Assembly: GCF_023242365.1 (NCBI RefSeq)
Contig: NZ_JALLIX010000018.1
Coordinates: 1-64,000 of the forward strand
Direction of reading: 5' to 3'
Source of the DNA: Pseudomonas sp. MWU13-2100
GTDB lineage: Bacteria > Pseudomonadota > Gammaproteobacteria > Pseudomonadales > Pseudomonadaceae
Length of the DNA: 64,000 nucleotides
The first letter of the stretch is position 1. The number at the start of each line of letters is the position of its first letter. Made by a program: the position numbers and the translations under genes. The notes below the pieces were generated by a model. That model was not told the DNA's origin. It ran no database searches and saw only the letters and a list, made by a program, of their open reading frames with translations. This document shows positions 8,941 through 17,958 of this stretch, in pieces.

Positions 8941-10605
8941 ATGGCTCAATACGTCTTCACCATGCATCGGCTGAGCAAAGTTGTTCCGCCGAAGCGGGAA
9001 ATCCTGAAAAACATCTCCCTGTCGTTTTTCCCGGGCGCCAAGATCGGCGTGCTCGGCTTGAACGGTTCGGGTAAATCCACTTTGCTGAAAATCATGGCGG
9101 GTGTCGACACCGAGTTTGACGGTGAAGCCCGGCCGATGCCTGAGCTGAATGTCGGCTACCTGCCCCAGGAGCCGCAGCTCGATCCGAGCAAGACCGTGCG
9201 TGAAGTGGTCGAGGAAGCGGTCAGCGTGATCAAGGACGCCCAGGCGCGCCTGGATGAAGTCTACGCCGCCTACGCCGACCCCGATGCCGATTTCGACAAG
9301 CTGGCCGCCGAACAAGCCAAGCTCGAGGCAATCCTGCAGGCCAGCGACGGCCACAACCTGGAGCGCCAGCTGGAAGTCGCCGCCGATGCGCTGCGCCTGC
9401 CGGCCTGGGATGCCAAGGTCGAACACCTGTCTGGTGGTGAGAAGCGCCGCGTGGCCCTGTGCCGCCTATTGCTGTCGGCCCCGGACATGCTGCTGCTCGA
9501 CGAACCGACCAACCACCTGGATGCCGATTCCGTGGCCTGGCTGGAGCACTTCCTGCACGATTTCCCGGGTACCGTGGTGGCGATTACCCACGACCGTTAC
9601 TTCCTGGACAACGTCGCCGGTTGGATTCTCGAACTCGACCGTGGCGCCGGTATCCCGTACGAAGGCAACTACTCGGGTTGGCTGGAAGCCAAGTCCGACC
9701 GTCTGGCCGCTGAATCCAAGCAGCAGTCGGCCCATGAAAAGGCCATGAAGGAAGAACTGGAGTGGGTGCGCAAAGGCGCCAAGGCTCGTCAGTCGAAATC
9801 CAAGGCCCGTCTGCAGCGTTTCGAAGAAATGCAGTCGCAGGAATTCCAGAAGCGCAGCGAGACCAACGAAATCTACATCCCGGCCGGTCCGCGCCTGGGC
9901 GACAAAGTCATCGAATTCAAGAACGTCAGCAAGGGCTATGGTGACCGCGTACTGATCGACAACCTGTCGTTCAGCATGCCCAAGGGCGCGATTGTCGGCG
10001 TGATCGGGGGTAACGGTGCCGGTAAGTCGACCCTGTTCCGCATGCTGATGGGCAAGGAAACCCCGGACTCGGGCAGCATCGAAGTCGGTGAAACCGTGCA
10101 GTTGGCCTGTGTGGATCAGAGCCGCGACGACCTCGACGGCAGCAAGACGGTGTTCCAGCAGATTTCCGACGGTTCCGACCAGATCCGTATCGGCAACTAT
10201 GAGATTCCATCGCGCACTTATGTGGGCCGCTTCAACTTCAAGGGCGGCGACCAGCAGAAGTTCGTCAAGGACCTGTCCGGTGGTGAGCGTGGGCGCCTGC
10301 ACCTGGCGTTGACCTTGAAAGAGGGCGGCAACGTCCTGCTGCTCGACGAACCGTCCAACGACCTCGATGTGGAAACCCTGCGTTCCCTGGAAGAAGCCCT
10401 GCTGGACTTCCCGGGCGCGGCGATTGTGATCTCCCACGATCGGTGGTTCCTGGACCGGGTGGCGACGCACATCCTGGCGTATGAAGACGATTCGCAGGCG
10501 GTGTTCTTCGAAGGCAACTACACCGAGTACGAAGCCGATCGCAAGAAGCGCCTCGGTGATGCCGCGGCCCAGCCGCACCGTGTACGGCACAAGAAACTGG
10601 CCTGA
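8941..10605 (+). CDS. ettA: Energy-dependent translational throttle protein EttA (ABC-F)
   Basis: A cytosolic ABC-F ATPase of 554 aa that binds the ribosomal E site and gates entry into elongation according to ATP/ADP level. Two ABC cassettes without membrane segments are visible: Walker A GLNGSGKST (residues 39-47) and GGNGAGKST (about 356-364), with signatures LSGGEKRR and LSGGERGR. A charged linker (about 245-315) corresponds to the P-site tRNA-interaction motif region. Length matches the E. coli protein (555 aa). The ATG start is at 8941. The gene stands alone, divergent from morA, and is followed by a small hairpin and a REP pair. Confidence 0.95.
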   Translation: MAQYVFTMHRLSKVVPPKREILKNISLSFFPGAKIGVLGLNGSGKSTLLKIMAGVDTEFDGEARPMPELNVGYLPQEPQLDPSKTVREVVEEAVSVIKDAQARLDEVYAAYADPDADFDKLAAEQAKLEAILQASDGHNLERQLEVAADALRLPAWDAKVEHLSGGEKRRVALCRLLLSAPDMLLLDEPTNHLDADSVAWLEHFLHDFPGTVVAITHDRYFLDNVAGWILELDRGAGIPYEGNYSGWLEAKSDRLAAESKQQSAHEKAMKEELEWVRKGAKARQSKSKARLQRFEEMQSQEFQKRSETNEIYIPAGPRLGDKVIEFKNVSKGYGDRVLIDNLSFSMPKGAIVGVIGGNGAGKSTLFRMLMGKETPDSGSIEVGETVQLACVDQSRDDLDGSKTVFQQISDGSDQIRIGNYEIPSRTYVGRFNFKGGDQQKFVKDLSGGERGRLHLALTLKEGGNVLLLDEPSNDLDVETLRSLEEALLDFPGAAIVISHDRWFLDRVATHILAYEDDSQAVFFEGNYTEYEADRKKRLGDAAAQPHRVRHKKLA

Positions 10606-10627
10606 TCGGGTCGGTGCTTGAAAAGCG

Positions 10628-10643
10628 GAGCCCTTCGGGGCTC
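10628..10643 (+). terminator. Hairpin after ettA (weak terminator candidate)
   Basis: The stem GAGCCC/GGGCTC with a TTCG tetraloop lies 22 bp past the ettA stop. No T tract follows, so its role as an intrinsic terminator is doubtful. Confidence 0.35.
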
Positions 10644-10684
10644 ACGCCTGTCGGTTAAGAGCGATCTTGAGTCTGACCGATATT

Positions 10685-10817
10685 TGTGGCGAGCGGGCTT
10701 GCCCGCGCTGGGCTGCAAAGCAGCCCTGAAGCCTGCGACTGCGTTCTGCCTGACACAATGAAGTCACTGACTTGAGGGGCGCTTCGCGCCCCAGCGCGGG
10801 CGAGCCCGCTCGCCACA
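10685..10817. repeat. Long REP-type inverted pair
   Basis: Arms of 28 bp (TGTGGCGAGCGGGCTTGCCC at the outer left, mirrored at the right) enclose about 77 bp. This is a third REP sequence class (GTGGCGAGCGGGCTTGCCCGCGCTGGG). Inner segments near 10710-10725 and 10776-10792 form further short inverted repeats. Confidence 0.8.
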
Positions 10818-10893
10818 AGACCGCGCTACGCCTCAAATGCCCTTGACGGAATGGCATCATGTCCTTCGGGGCTCTGTTTTTTATTGCGTGCCG

Positions 10894-11388
10894 CTAAGCC
10901 GGTTCGATCCGCACGATTTCGATCAACTGATCCCCCGCCGGTCGCTTCCACAGCACTTCATCGCCCAGGCGCGCACCCAGCAGCGCCCGACCCAGGGGCG
11001 AGCCCCAATTGATCAAGCCGCGCGGGGCATCCGCCTCGTCCTCGCCGACCAACTGCACCTGTTGTTCTTCATCCTGTTCGTTGGCGAAGGTCACGCGACT
11101 GCCGATCTGTACCACCTCGGTGGAGGTCGCCGGTGCGGCGAGCTGGGCGCTGGACAGGCGTTGATTGAAGTAACGCAGGTCGCGCTCGATATCGGCCTGG
11201 CGCTGTTTGTCGGCCGCCTCGCCCAGGGCGCTTTGCTGGCCGTATTCGGCTTGTAGCGCCGCGACACGCGCGTGCAATTGCGCCAGGCCCCGTGGGGTGA
11301 CGTAATTGGGCTGGGTACTGACCTGGCGCTCCACCGGCTGTTCGGCCTGGGCGGCGGCGTTGTCCTCGTTGACGAAGGCGCGGCTCAT
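10894..11388 (-). CDS. GreA/GreB family transcript cleavage-like factor
   Basis: A 164-residue protein with the two-part Gre layout: a helical N-terminal half (about residues 30-85, likely the coiled coil reaching the RNA polymerase secondary channel) and a C-terminal FKBP-like GreA_GreB domain (about 90-164: VVQIGSRVTF, INWGSPLGRALLGARLGDEVLW). Gre factors rescue backtracked polymerase. The first 25 residues are extended and low in complexity compared with E. coli GreB, so it may be a Pseudomonas paralogue rather than GreB itself. The ATG is at 11388. It is a single-gene unit flanked by REP DNA. Confidence 0.75.
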   Translation of the reverse strand: MSRAFVNEDNAAAQAEQPVERQVSTQPNYVTPRGLAQLHARVAALQAEYGQQSALGEAADKQRQADIERDLRYFNQRLSSAQLAAPATSTEVVQIGSRVTFANEQDEEQQVQLVGEDEADAPRGLINWGSPLGRALLGARLGDEVLWKRPAGDQLIEIVRIEPA

Positions 11389-11693
11389 GCTGCTCTCCCG
11401 TGCATGGGTATCGGTGCATGCTCGCAGGGTTTGGGTTTGCCGGTATATCCGTAAGCGACCTGTGGTGGTTGGATCCGCACCGTGTCGGTTTTTCGAACGG
11501 GGCTCAAGGTTCGCTGATTCGGGCCTGGAGCGGGGGCAATAAGCGGTTTGTGAGCCCGGGTGGTAAATTTTTCGATCGGCGGTCGTTCTTTTTTATTGTA
11601 GGGTCATGCGGCACCGGGTGCTCTACGCCGGGTGTTTCAGCCCAGCGCAGGCGCGTGGGGAACGATGGTAGTCAAAGAAAGCGAGCGTTGTGT
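11389..11693. other. Divergent intergenic region
   Basis: About 305 bp between the Gre-like gene and a small lipoprotein gene. It includes an AT-rich stretch near 11560-11600 that could hold a promoter for the plus-strand gene. An open frame crosses it from 11400 but lacks a credible start, and the likely product begins only at 11694. Confidence 0.5.
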
Positions 11694-12044
11694 ATGAGTT
11701 GTTTCAAAACCCAGGGCGTGGGTGTCGGCCTGACCTTGTCCGCCTGTGTCGCCGTGGGCGAGCCATTACCTGAGAGTTCCTTGCTGGGCCGTTATGGCGT
11801 AACGCCGGAGCAGTTGCCAGTGGCGACTCAGGTGCAGACGTCTGACGAGAAGTCGCCCAGACTGTTTCAGTTGCGGCCCGAGGTGCCGCTGGTGGATATC
11901 CGCTTCGGCGAGCGGACGGCGCCGGAGGCGGTGGGCAATATCAGCATCGACAATATGGCCAGGCGCGATTACGAGCGCTGCCTGCGACGGCATGGCGAGT
12001 TGCTGCTGCGCGAGTCGGGGCAGCCGAACCCAGGGTGTGAGTAG
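11694..12044 (+). CDS. Hypothetical small lipoprotein (116 aa)
   Basis: Not recognised. The N-terminus ends in LTLSAC, a lipobox match that would place the lipidated cysteine at C18, although the preceding signal segment is short and weakly hydrophobic. The rest has no obvious domain: a proline-rich stretch (residues 25-65) and a basic, cysteine-containing end (MARRDYERCLRRHGELLL). I chose the ATG at 11694 because it places the lipobox at the N-terminus; the frame stays open upstream to 11400. The ribosome binding site is weak (AAGAAAG). It could be a periplasmic or outer-membrane-anchored protein of unknown role. Confidence 0.55.
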   Translation: MSCFKTQGVGVGLTLSACVAVGEPLPESSLLGRYGVTPEQLPVATQVQTSDEKSPRLFQLRPEVPLVDIRFGERTAPEAVGNISIDNMARRDYERCLRRHGELLLRESGQPNPGCE

Positions 12045-12095
12045 CGTCCGCTGGCAGTCCGCGTGGAATACCAAATGCTGCCTGGACATGGCCCC

Positions 12096-12124
12096 CTGTA
12101 GGAGCCAGCTTGCTGGCGATGAGG
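12096..12124. repeat. REP element (single copy)
   Basis: CTGTAGGAGCCAGCTTGCTG, of the GTAGGAGCCGGC class, unpaired. It lies between the convergent small lipoprotein gene and the DUF4105 gene. Confidence 0.65.
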
Positions 12125-12138
12125 TCCTTGGGCGCCGC

Positions 12139-13992
12139 TCAATAGTGATACCACTTCACTTCCAGCATCACCTCGTTCTCCGGCGTCGCCAGCTTGCTGA
12201 ACTCGCGCTGGGCGCTCAGGCGCAGGCCCAGGTTGCGCGACAGTTCCCATTGCTGATTGAGGCTCAGGCTGCGGCGGACTTCGCCATTGGTGAAGTAGTC
12301 ACCCTTGGCTTCCAGGCTCAGGTTGCCCAGCGGGGTTTTCCACAACAGACCGCTGTCGAACCCCGCCGCCGGCGAAACAACCGCCGCGAAGTCGGCATTG
12401 TGCTCGACCCGCACGGTGCCCAAGGCAAAGCCCAGCACATCGTCGGCCAATTGCCAGGTGCCCCCCGCGCCGCCATTCACATGGCTGACCAGGGTCTGGT
12501 CGTCGTGCCGGCCCGGCACCCGCTCCAGGCCGCCGGTGACTTGCCACGACCACGGTTGCAACAGCGCATTGCGTGGCGTCAGCGAACGAATGGTCGCCAG
12601 GTCCAGTTGCCGCAACTGCCAGTGATTGCCTTCGTACTGGCGCAGTTTCATTTGCAGGATTTCTATCTGCGCGCCGAGGGGAAAACTCTCGGCGTTGTCG
12701 GTGAGGTCGTGATAGGCCATGCGCAAGCCGTATTCGCCGAACGCCTGGCTGCCGCGGGTGCCGATCCCGGCTTGCCAGGTGCGTGATTCATGACCGTTTT
12801 CCGGCAGGCCCGGACGTTCGATCCGCAGGTCCGGCGGCGGGTTGCGGTTGATCGCCCGCAGCAGCTCGAAGCTGCGTTGAGCCTGCACCGGATCACGCTC
12901 CTGGCCATTGGCCCGGTAGCGCTCCAGCCGATAGGCGGCGTCGATGATCAGTGCCTGGCGAGCCTTTGGCAGTTGCTTGAAACCGCTTGATTGCAGTTGC
13001 TGCGCATCGCCACTGACTTTCAGTACCCATTGCTGTTCTTCCGGATTCAGCGGTTTGGCCCGTTCCAGCAGTTCACGCTCGCGGGATGGCCGGTAGTCGA
13101 TTCTTTCCACCAATCCGGCGTCTTTCACTGCCTTGACGGTGTCGGTGGGAATTGCGGTCAGCGGAAACTGTTCAGTCAGGTGCAGGCTCGGGCGCGCCAC
13201 CTGCAGCAGTTCCAGCAGGCGGTAGGAGCAGTTTTCATCGAAGAAGAAGTAGTCGAACTGGATCTGCTTCAACTCCCAGACATGTTCGACCATGCGCTGG
13301 GTTTCTTCGGGGGTCAGGTTCAGCCGGTATTCCCACAGGTCGCGGTTCTCCAGGCTGCGGTATTCGGAGAGTTTTTCCTGGTAGGGCACCAGGGCGAACA
13401 GGCCCGGGTAGCCACCCGCCAGGCCTTTCCAGGCATAGAGGATGCTGTTGTCGGAACCTTCGATATAGGCGCCGAAGTTGATCGCGTAGCTGAGCAGGGC
13501 GGTTTGGTCGCGCTGCACACCGGCCGGGTCGATACGCAGCAAGGTATGGCCGAACATCGACGACGGGCTGTTCAGGTAGGCCGCCGGAAAGATCATCACT
13601 GTGCTGTGGGGCGCGACATCCTTGAACCACTGCTTGAATTCCGCGCAGTCCGGGACGGGTAGGTCGGTCAGTTGCAGTTGCGCCTTGAGCCAGCGCGTGC
13701 GGGCCGGATAGACACACTGGGGATGCTGGTTGCCGAGGCCGGCCGGGGCATAGAGCGCGTCGACGGTGGCTTGCAGTTCCGCGTCCGGGTGATGGGCACC
13801 GTCGGCGGCGAGGAAATATTTTTTGTCACTGACATAGCTGCGCCAGCCGCCGAGCTTGGCGGTTTCATAATGGCCGAGGGAAATCCAGAACGGGTCATGG
13901 GCCAATTGCTGCAAACGCTGGGTGTCGAGGTGCGGTGCGGCGTACAGCGGGGCGCAGGCACAGAGCGCCAGGTAGGCAAGGCGTTTGAGCAT
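12139..13992 (-). CDS. DUF4105/Lnb N-terminal domain protein, probable outer-membrane barrel
   Basis: 617 residues with a signal peptide (MLKRLAYLALCACAPLYAA). The N-terminal half is the DUF4105 (Lnb_N) papain-like periplasmic domain, with family hallmarks SSMFGHTLLRID (histidine) and FFFDENCSYRLLELL (cysteine), about residues 145-265. The family is named after Lnb, a lipoprotein N-acyltransferase of Bacteroides. The C-terminal half (about 380-617) is rich in alternating beta-strand patterns and ends in WYHY; a terminal aromatic residue is typical of outer-membrane beta-barrels. I start at the ATG at 13992, not the TTG three codons earlier. Enzymatic role in Pseudomonas, which already uses Lnt for N-acylation, is unknown; a lipid- or lipoprotein-modifying activity is inference. 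Confidence 0.8.
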   Translation of the reverse strand: MLKRLAYLALCACAPLYAAPHLDTQRLQQLAHDPFWISLGHYETAKLGGWRSYVSDKKYFLAADGAHHPDAELQATVDALYAPAGLGNQHPQCVYPARTRWLKAQLQLTDLPVPDCAEFKQWFKDVAPHSTVMIFPAAYLNSPSSMFGHTLLRIDPAGVQRDQTALLSYAINFGAYIEGSDNSILYAWKGLAGGYPGLFALVPYQEKLSEYRSLENRDLWEYRLNLTPEETQRMVEHVWELKQIQFDYFFFDENCSYRLLELLQVARPSLHLTEQFPLTAIPTDTVKAVKDAGLVERIDYRPSRERELLERAKPLNPEEQQWVLKVSGDAQQLQSSGFKQLPKARQALIIDAAYRLERYRANGQERDPVQAQRSFELLRAINRNPPPDLRIERPGLPENGHESRTWQAGIGTRGSQAFGEYGLRMAYHDLTDNAESFPLGAQIEILQMKLRQYEGNHWQLRQLDLATIRSLTPRNALLQPWSWQVTGGLERVPGRHDDQTLVSHVNGGAGGTWQLADDVLGFALGTVRVEHNADFAAVVSPAAGFDSGLLWKTPLGNLSLEAKGDYFTNGEVRRSLSLNQQWELSRNLGLRLSAQREFSKLATPENEVMLEVKWYHY

Positions 13993-14066
13993 GGTGGGCA
14001 ACTGTTGTCAGGCGAAAAGAGGCAACGCACACGAAGCCCGCCCCGAAAGGAGCGGGCGGGTCGAGC

Positions 14067-14555
14067 TTAAGCCTGGGTCGCGTACTTGGCCAGGCGCGGA
14101 TCGCTTTTCAGGACCGCGAGGGTATTGGTGTGCACATCGTCGGCGGTCACGTCAGCCTTGCTGAAGATCTGCTGGAAGTGCTCGTGGGTGACGGCCGCGA
14201 AATGTTCGCGGTCTTCCGGGGCTACACCAAGGACCACGGCGTAGGTGGTCAGGGCTTCGCCCTGGCCCTTGGCCATGTCTTCGGAGAGTTCGTTCATCAT
14301 GCCGTTCATGGCGATCCAGGAGCGCCCGCCATAGGTCAGCGAGTCACGGGTGGAGCAGCCGTTGGTGCCGGAGGTCATGCCGAAGGTGGCGTTGCCCGAG
14401 GTGCCGTTGGTGGTGGACGCCAGGATGTGGGCGGGAGTGCCGCGCTGGCCCTTGAACAGCATGTTACCCCAGCCGCAATCCGGCCCGCCTGGCGCCTGGG
14501 CCATGGCATTGAGGGAGGCAACCGTGAAGAGAGTACCCAGAAGAATCCGTTTCAT
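14067..14555 (-). CDS. DUF3015 family protein
   Basis: 162 residues with a clear signal peptide (MKRILLGTLFTVASLNAMAQ) and a mature region containing GPDCGWGNMLFKGQRG and GTNGCSTRD, typical of DUF3015 proteins of Pseudomonas. Function is unknown. The mature N-terminal half has two cysteines that could form a disulfide, and the C-terminal half is helical. The ATG at 14555 has AGAGAAC upstream. It lies 74 bp upstream of the DUF4105 gene on the same strand, so the two may be co-transcribed, both encoding exported proteins. Confidence 0.8.
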   Translation of the reverse strand: MKRILLGTLFTVASLNAMAQAPGGPDCGWGNMLFKGQRGTPAHILASTTNGTSGNATFGMTSGTNGCSTRDSLTYGGRSWIAMNGMMNELSEDMAKGQGEALTTYAVVLGVAPEDREHFAAVTHEHFQQIFSKADVTADDVHTNTLAVLKSDPRLAKYATQA

Positions 14556-14829
14556 AGCTTTGTTCTCTTTATGTGCGTGCCAATGACAAGGGGATCTGGC
14601 CTGGTTCAGGGCCAGTAGGCTGGTTATCAATCCAGCCTCGCACGTTGGAGTTTAGGCAGGTTCCCAGGGTTCCATTGTTTTTTCCTGATGTGAATGAGAG
14701 AAAGTGTTTGTAGTCCCTGTCTGAGGACTTTTGCCACGCCGTAGCGATTCAGCCCTCGCTCGCCTTGCCAGTCAGGTATGGCGAGCGCCAGAATGCTTTC
14801 ATCTGCCCCGCCTGATGTAAGGAAGCCCG

Positions 14830-17268
14830 ATGCCTGATTCTGTTGCTGCCAGCTTGCGACTAGCGCCTGATGCGCTGACCCGTCCTTTTTCCGCTGAACA
14901 GTTCAGCTTCTCTACCACCAATGATCTGGAGCCTTTTCGCGGTGTGCTTGGCCAGGAACGTGCTGTTGAAGCCTTGCAGTTCGGCGTGGCGATGCCGCGC
15001 CCCGGTTACAACGTGTTTGTCATGGGCGAGCCCGGTACCGGGCGTTTCTCGTTCGTCAAACGCTATCTGAAAGCCGAAGGAAAACGCCTACAGACCCCGT
15101 CCGACTGGGTCTATGTCAATAATTTCGACGAACCTCGCGAGCCACGGGCGCTGGAGTTGCCAGCGGGCGAGGCGGGCGCGTTCATCACCGATATCAATGG
15201 TTTGATCGACAACCTGTTGGCGACCTTTCCTGCGGTGTTCGAGCACCCGTCCTACCAGCAGAAGAAGAGCGCCATCGACCGCGCCTTCAACCAGCGTTAC
15301 GACCGCGCCCTGGATGTGATCGAGCGCCTGGCGCTGGAGAAGGAAGTCGCGCTGTATCGCGACAGCAGCAATATCGCCTTTACCCCGATGAGCGAAGGCA
15401 AGGCTCTGGACGAGGCGGAGTTCGCCCAGTTGCCGGAAGCCGAGCGTGAACGTTTCCATACCGATATCGCCGACCTGGAGGAGCGCCTCAACGAGGAGCT
15501 CGCCAGCCTGCCGCAATGGAAGCGCGAGTCGAGCAATCAACTGCGCCAGTTGAACGAAGAAACCATCACCCTGGCCCTGCAACCCTTGCTGGCGCCGTTG
15601 TCGGAAAAATACGCGGAGAACGCCGCGGTTTGCGGTTACCTGCAAGCCATGCAGGTCTACCTGCTGAAAACCGTGGTCGAGCAGTTGGTCGACGACAGCA
15701 AGACCGACGCCGTGGCCCGCAAGCTGCTGGAAGAGCAGTACGCCCCGAGCCTGGTGGTGGGGCAACCGCTCAATGGCGGTGCGCCGGTGGTCTTCGAACC
15801 GCACCCGACCTACGACAACCTGTTCGGTCGCATCGAGTACAGCACCGATCAGGGCGCGCTCTACACCACCTATCGGCAGTTGCGCCCCGGTGCCTTGCAC
15901 CGGGCCAACGGCGGCTTCCTGATTCTCGAAGCCGAGAAGATGCTCAGCGAGCCCTTTGTCTGGGATGCGCTCAAGCGTGCCCTGCAATCGCGCAAGCTGA
16001 AGATGGAGTCGCCGCTCGGTGAGCTGGGACGCCTGGCTACCGTGACCCTGACGCCGCAGATGATCCCGTTGCAGGTCAAGGTCATCATCATCGGTGCCCG
16101 CCAGTTGTACTACACGTTGCAGGACCTGGATCCGGACTTCCAGGAGATGTTCCGCGTGCTGGTGGACTTCGACGAAGACATTCCCATGGTCGACGAGAGC
16201 CTGGAGCAGTTTGCCCAGTTGCTCAAGACCCGCACTTCGGAAGAGGGCATGGCACCGCTGACCGCCGATGCGGTGGCACGCCTGGCGACTTACAGCGCGC
16301 GCCTGGCCGAGCACCAGGGGCGGTTGTCGGCGCGGATCGGCGATCTGTTCCAGTTGGTCAGCGAGGCGGATTTCATTCGCCACCTGGCCAATGACGAGAT
16401 GACCGATGCCGGTCACATCGAGCGGGCGCTCAAGGCCAAGGCCACTCGCACCGGGCGGGTCTCGGCGCGGATTCTCGACGATATGCTGGCGGGGATCATC
16501 CTGATCGACACCGCGGGCGCGGCCGTGGGCAAGTGCAACGGGCTGACGGTGCTGGAGGTCGGCGATTCGGCCTTCGGCGTGCCGGCGCGGATTTCCGCCA
16601 CGGTGTACCCGGGCGGCAGCGGGATCGTCGATATCGAGCGCGAGGTCAACCTTGGCCAGCCGATCCACTCCAAAGGCGTAATGATCCTCACCGGTTACCT
16701 GGGCAGCCGTTATGCCCAGGAATTCCCCCTGGCGATTTCCGCGAGTATCGCCCTGGAGCAGTCCTATGGTTATGTCGACGGCGACAGTGCGTCCCTGGGC
16801 GAGGCCTGCACGCTGATTTCGGCCTTGTCGAAAACCCCGCTCAAGCAGTGTTTTGCTATCACCGGTTCGATCAACCAGTTCGGCGAAGTGCAGGCGGTGG
16901 GCGGGGTCAACGAGAAGATCGAAGGCTTCTTCCGGCTCTGTGAGGCTCGTGGTCTGACCGGCGAGCAGGGGGCGATCATTCCCCAGGCGAACGTCGCCAC
17001 CCTGATGCTCGATGAGCGTGTGTTGCAGGCGGTGCGAGCCGGGCAGTTCCACGTCTATGCGGTGCGCCAGGCCGACGAGGCATTGAGCCTGCTGGTGGGC
17101 GAGCCGGCGGGTGAGCCGGATGCCGATGGGCAGTTCCCGGAGGGCAGCGTCAATGCGCGGGTGGTGGAACGCCTGCGGGTGATCGCCGAGATGATCAGCG
17201 AGGATGACCTCAAGGAGGCGGAGAAAGAGGCGGCCGAGCAGGCGCTGGCGGAGGTCAAACCGTCCTGA
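14830..17268 (+). CDS. Lon-like (LonB/AsrA-type) serine-lysine protease with degenerate AAA domain
   Basis: 812 residues: AAA_32-type N-terminal/ATPase region (1 to about 560) and a C-terminal Lon protease domain (about 575-770). The Ser-Lys dyad is S653 (DGDSAS) and K696 (VNEKIEG), 43 residues apart, exactly the Lon spacing. The P-loop position reads GEPGTGRFS (66-74) with Arg in place of the Walker A Lys, and the Walker B-like strand is FLILEAE, so ATP hydrolysis may be weak or absent. A long helical insert (about 150-300) precedes the second ATPase half. The ATG at 14830 follows GGAAG. Monocistronic. It corresponds by position to P. aeruginosa PA4576, annotated as a probable ATP-dependent protease; AsrA (PA0779) is a relative. 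Confidence 0.85.
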   Translation: MPDSVAASLRLAPDALTRPFSAEQFSFSTTNDLEPFRGVLGQERAVEALQFGVAMPRPGYNVFVMGEPGTGRFSFVKRYLKAEGKRLQTPSDWVYVNNFDEPREPRALELPAGEAGAFITDINGLIDNLLATFPAVFEHPSYQQKKSAIDRAFNQRYDRALDVIERLALEKEVALYRDSSNIAFTPMSEGKALDEAEFAQLPEAERERFHTDIADLEERLNEELASLPQWKRESSNQLRQLNEETITLALQPLLAPLSEKYAENAAVCGYLQAMQVYLLKTVVEQLVDDSKTDAVARKLLEEQYAPSLVVGQPLNGGAPVVFEPHPTYDNLFGRIEYSTDQGALYTTYRQLRPGALHRANGGFLILEAEKMLSEPFVWDALKRALQSRKLKMESPLGELGRLATVTLTPQMIPLQVKVIIIGARQLYYTLQDLDPDFQEMFRVLVDFDEDIPMVDESLEQFAQLLKTRTSEEGMAPLTADAVARLATYSARLAEHQGRLSARIGDLFQLVSEADFIRHLANDEMTDAGHIERALKAKATRTGRVSARILDDMLAGIILIDTAGAAVGKCNGLTVLEVGDSAFGVPARISATVYPGGSGIVDIEREVNLGQPIHSKGVMILTGYLGSRYAQEFPLAISASIALEQSYGYVDGDSASLGEACTLISALSKTPLKQCFAITGSINQFGEVQAVGGVNEKIEGFFRLCEARGLTGEQGAIIPQANVATLMLDERVLQAVRAGQFHVYAVRQADEALSLLVGEPAGEPDADGQFPEGSVNARVVERLRVIAEMISEDDLKEAEKEAAEQALAEVKPS

Positions 17269-17619
17269 TCCAGGGGCGGACCGTGTTGTAGGGGGCATTG
17301 CTCCAATGCTCAAGGCCGACACGGTCCCTGTAGGAGCCGTGTCGGCGATGAGGTCGGTGAATCTTGCATCGCCTGATCGGCCGCCATCGCCGACAAGCCG
17401 GCTCCCACAGTGTTTAGCGTATGTCGAAAGTCTGCGATAAGGTTCGGACTTGTGGGAGTCAATGCTTTGGCGCATGCCAAGCTGACGCCCGTTGGTCCTG
17501 CAAATGCTTGCTGCCCGTGGTTTTATTCTATTCTCTGGGCAAGGACATCCACTGTAGTCACTGGACCGATGCAACCTCCCACCGGAGGCTGAAGACAGGA
17601 TCTACCGAGGGTCGCCGCC
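17269..17619. other. Intergenic region with REP pair
   Basis: It contains a REP pair at 17328-17410. The remaining 200 bp probably carry the promoter of the next small gene. Short open frames here have no ribosome binding site or recognisable product. Confidence 0.5.
17328..17410. repeat. REP inverted pair (REPIN-like)
   Basis: CTGTAGGAGCCGTGTCGGCG at the left faces CGCCGACAAGCCGGCTCCCA at the right. The left arm carries a small deletion relative to the usual GCCGGCTTGCCGGCG. Confidence 0.7.
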
Positions 17620-17940
17620 ATGCCGCGCAACCTTTGTCTTACCCGCCAATGCCTGGGTCTTGTGACCCGTATCGAATGCTGTATTCGCCCGATTGCCGGC
17701 GATAATGGAATGTGGACCCTGCTGTTCGCCGCCGGAATGGCCGGTGAACAGCCCTCGGCCATCAAGGCCCAGGGGCCGTTCCATGGCTCGCTCGTGGCCG
17801 AGTCCATCCTCGAGTCGATTGTCGAAAGCCTGACCTTGCATGGCTATCAGCTGGCCGAGGATCCGCAGATCTGGAGCCTGCATTTGCAGGCCCAGCTACG
17901 GGAGATCAACGGCACGCGAGGCAGAGGCCTGGAACACTAG
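17620..17940 (+). CDS. Hypothetical protein (106 aa)
   Basis: A small protein without membrane segments or a signal sequence. It starts MPRNLCLTRQ and includes CIRPIAGDNGMWTLLFAAGM and HGSLVAESILESIVESLTLHGY. The pattern suggests a small alpha/beta fold, but I recognise no domain. Its position beside the Lon-like protease matches P. aeruginosa PA4575, also uncharacterised, so it is a conserved Pseudomonas gene rather than a chance frame. The ATG at 17620 is the first start. It runs convergently with the large lipoprotein gene, whose stop lies 19 bp beyond its own. Confidence 0.65.
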   Translation: MPRNLCLTRQCLGLVTRIECCIRPIAGDNGMWTLLFAAGMAGEQPSAIKAQGPFHGSLVAESILESIVESLTLHGYQLAEDPQIWSLHLQAQLREINGTRGRGLEH

Positions 17941-17958
17941 GCGCCGGTTCCGGGAGGA

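Noticed and set aside
15088..17574. 828-aa minus-strand frame opposite the Lon-like protease
   Set aside because: Antisense shadow; no start signal and no recognisable domain.
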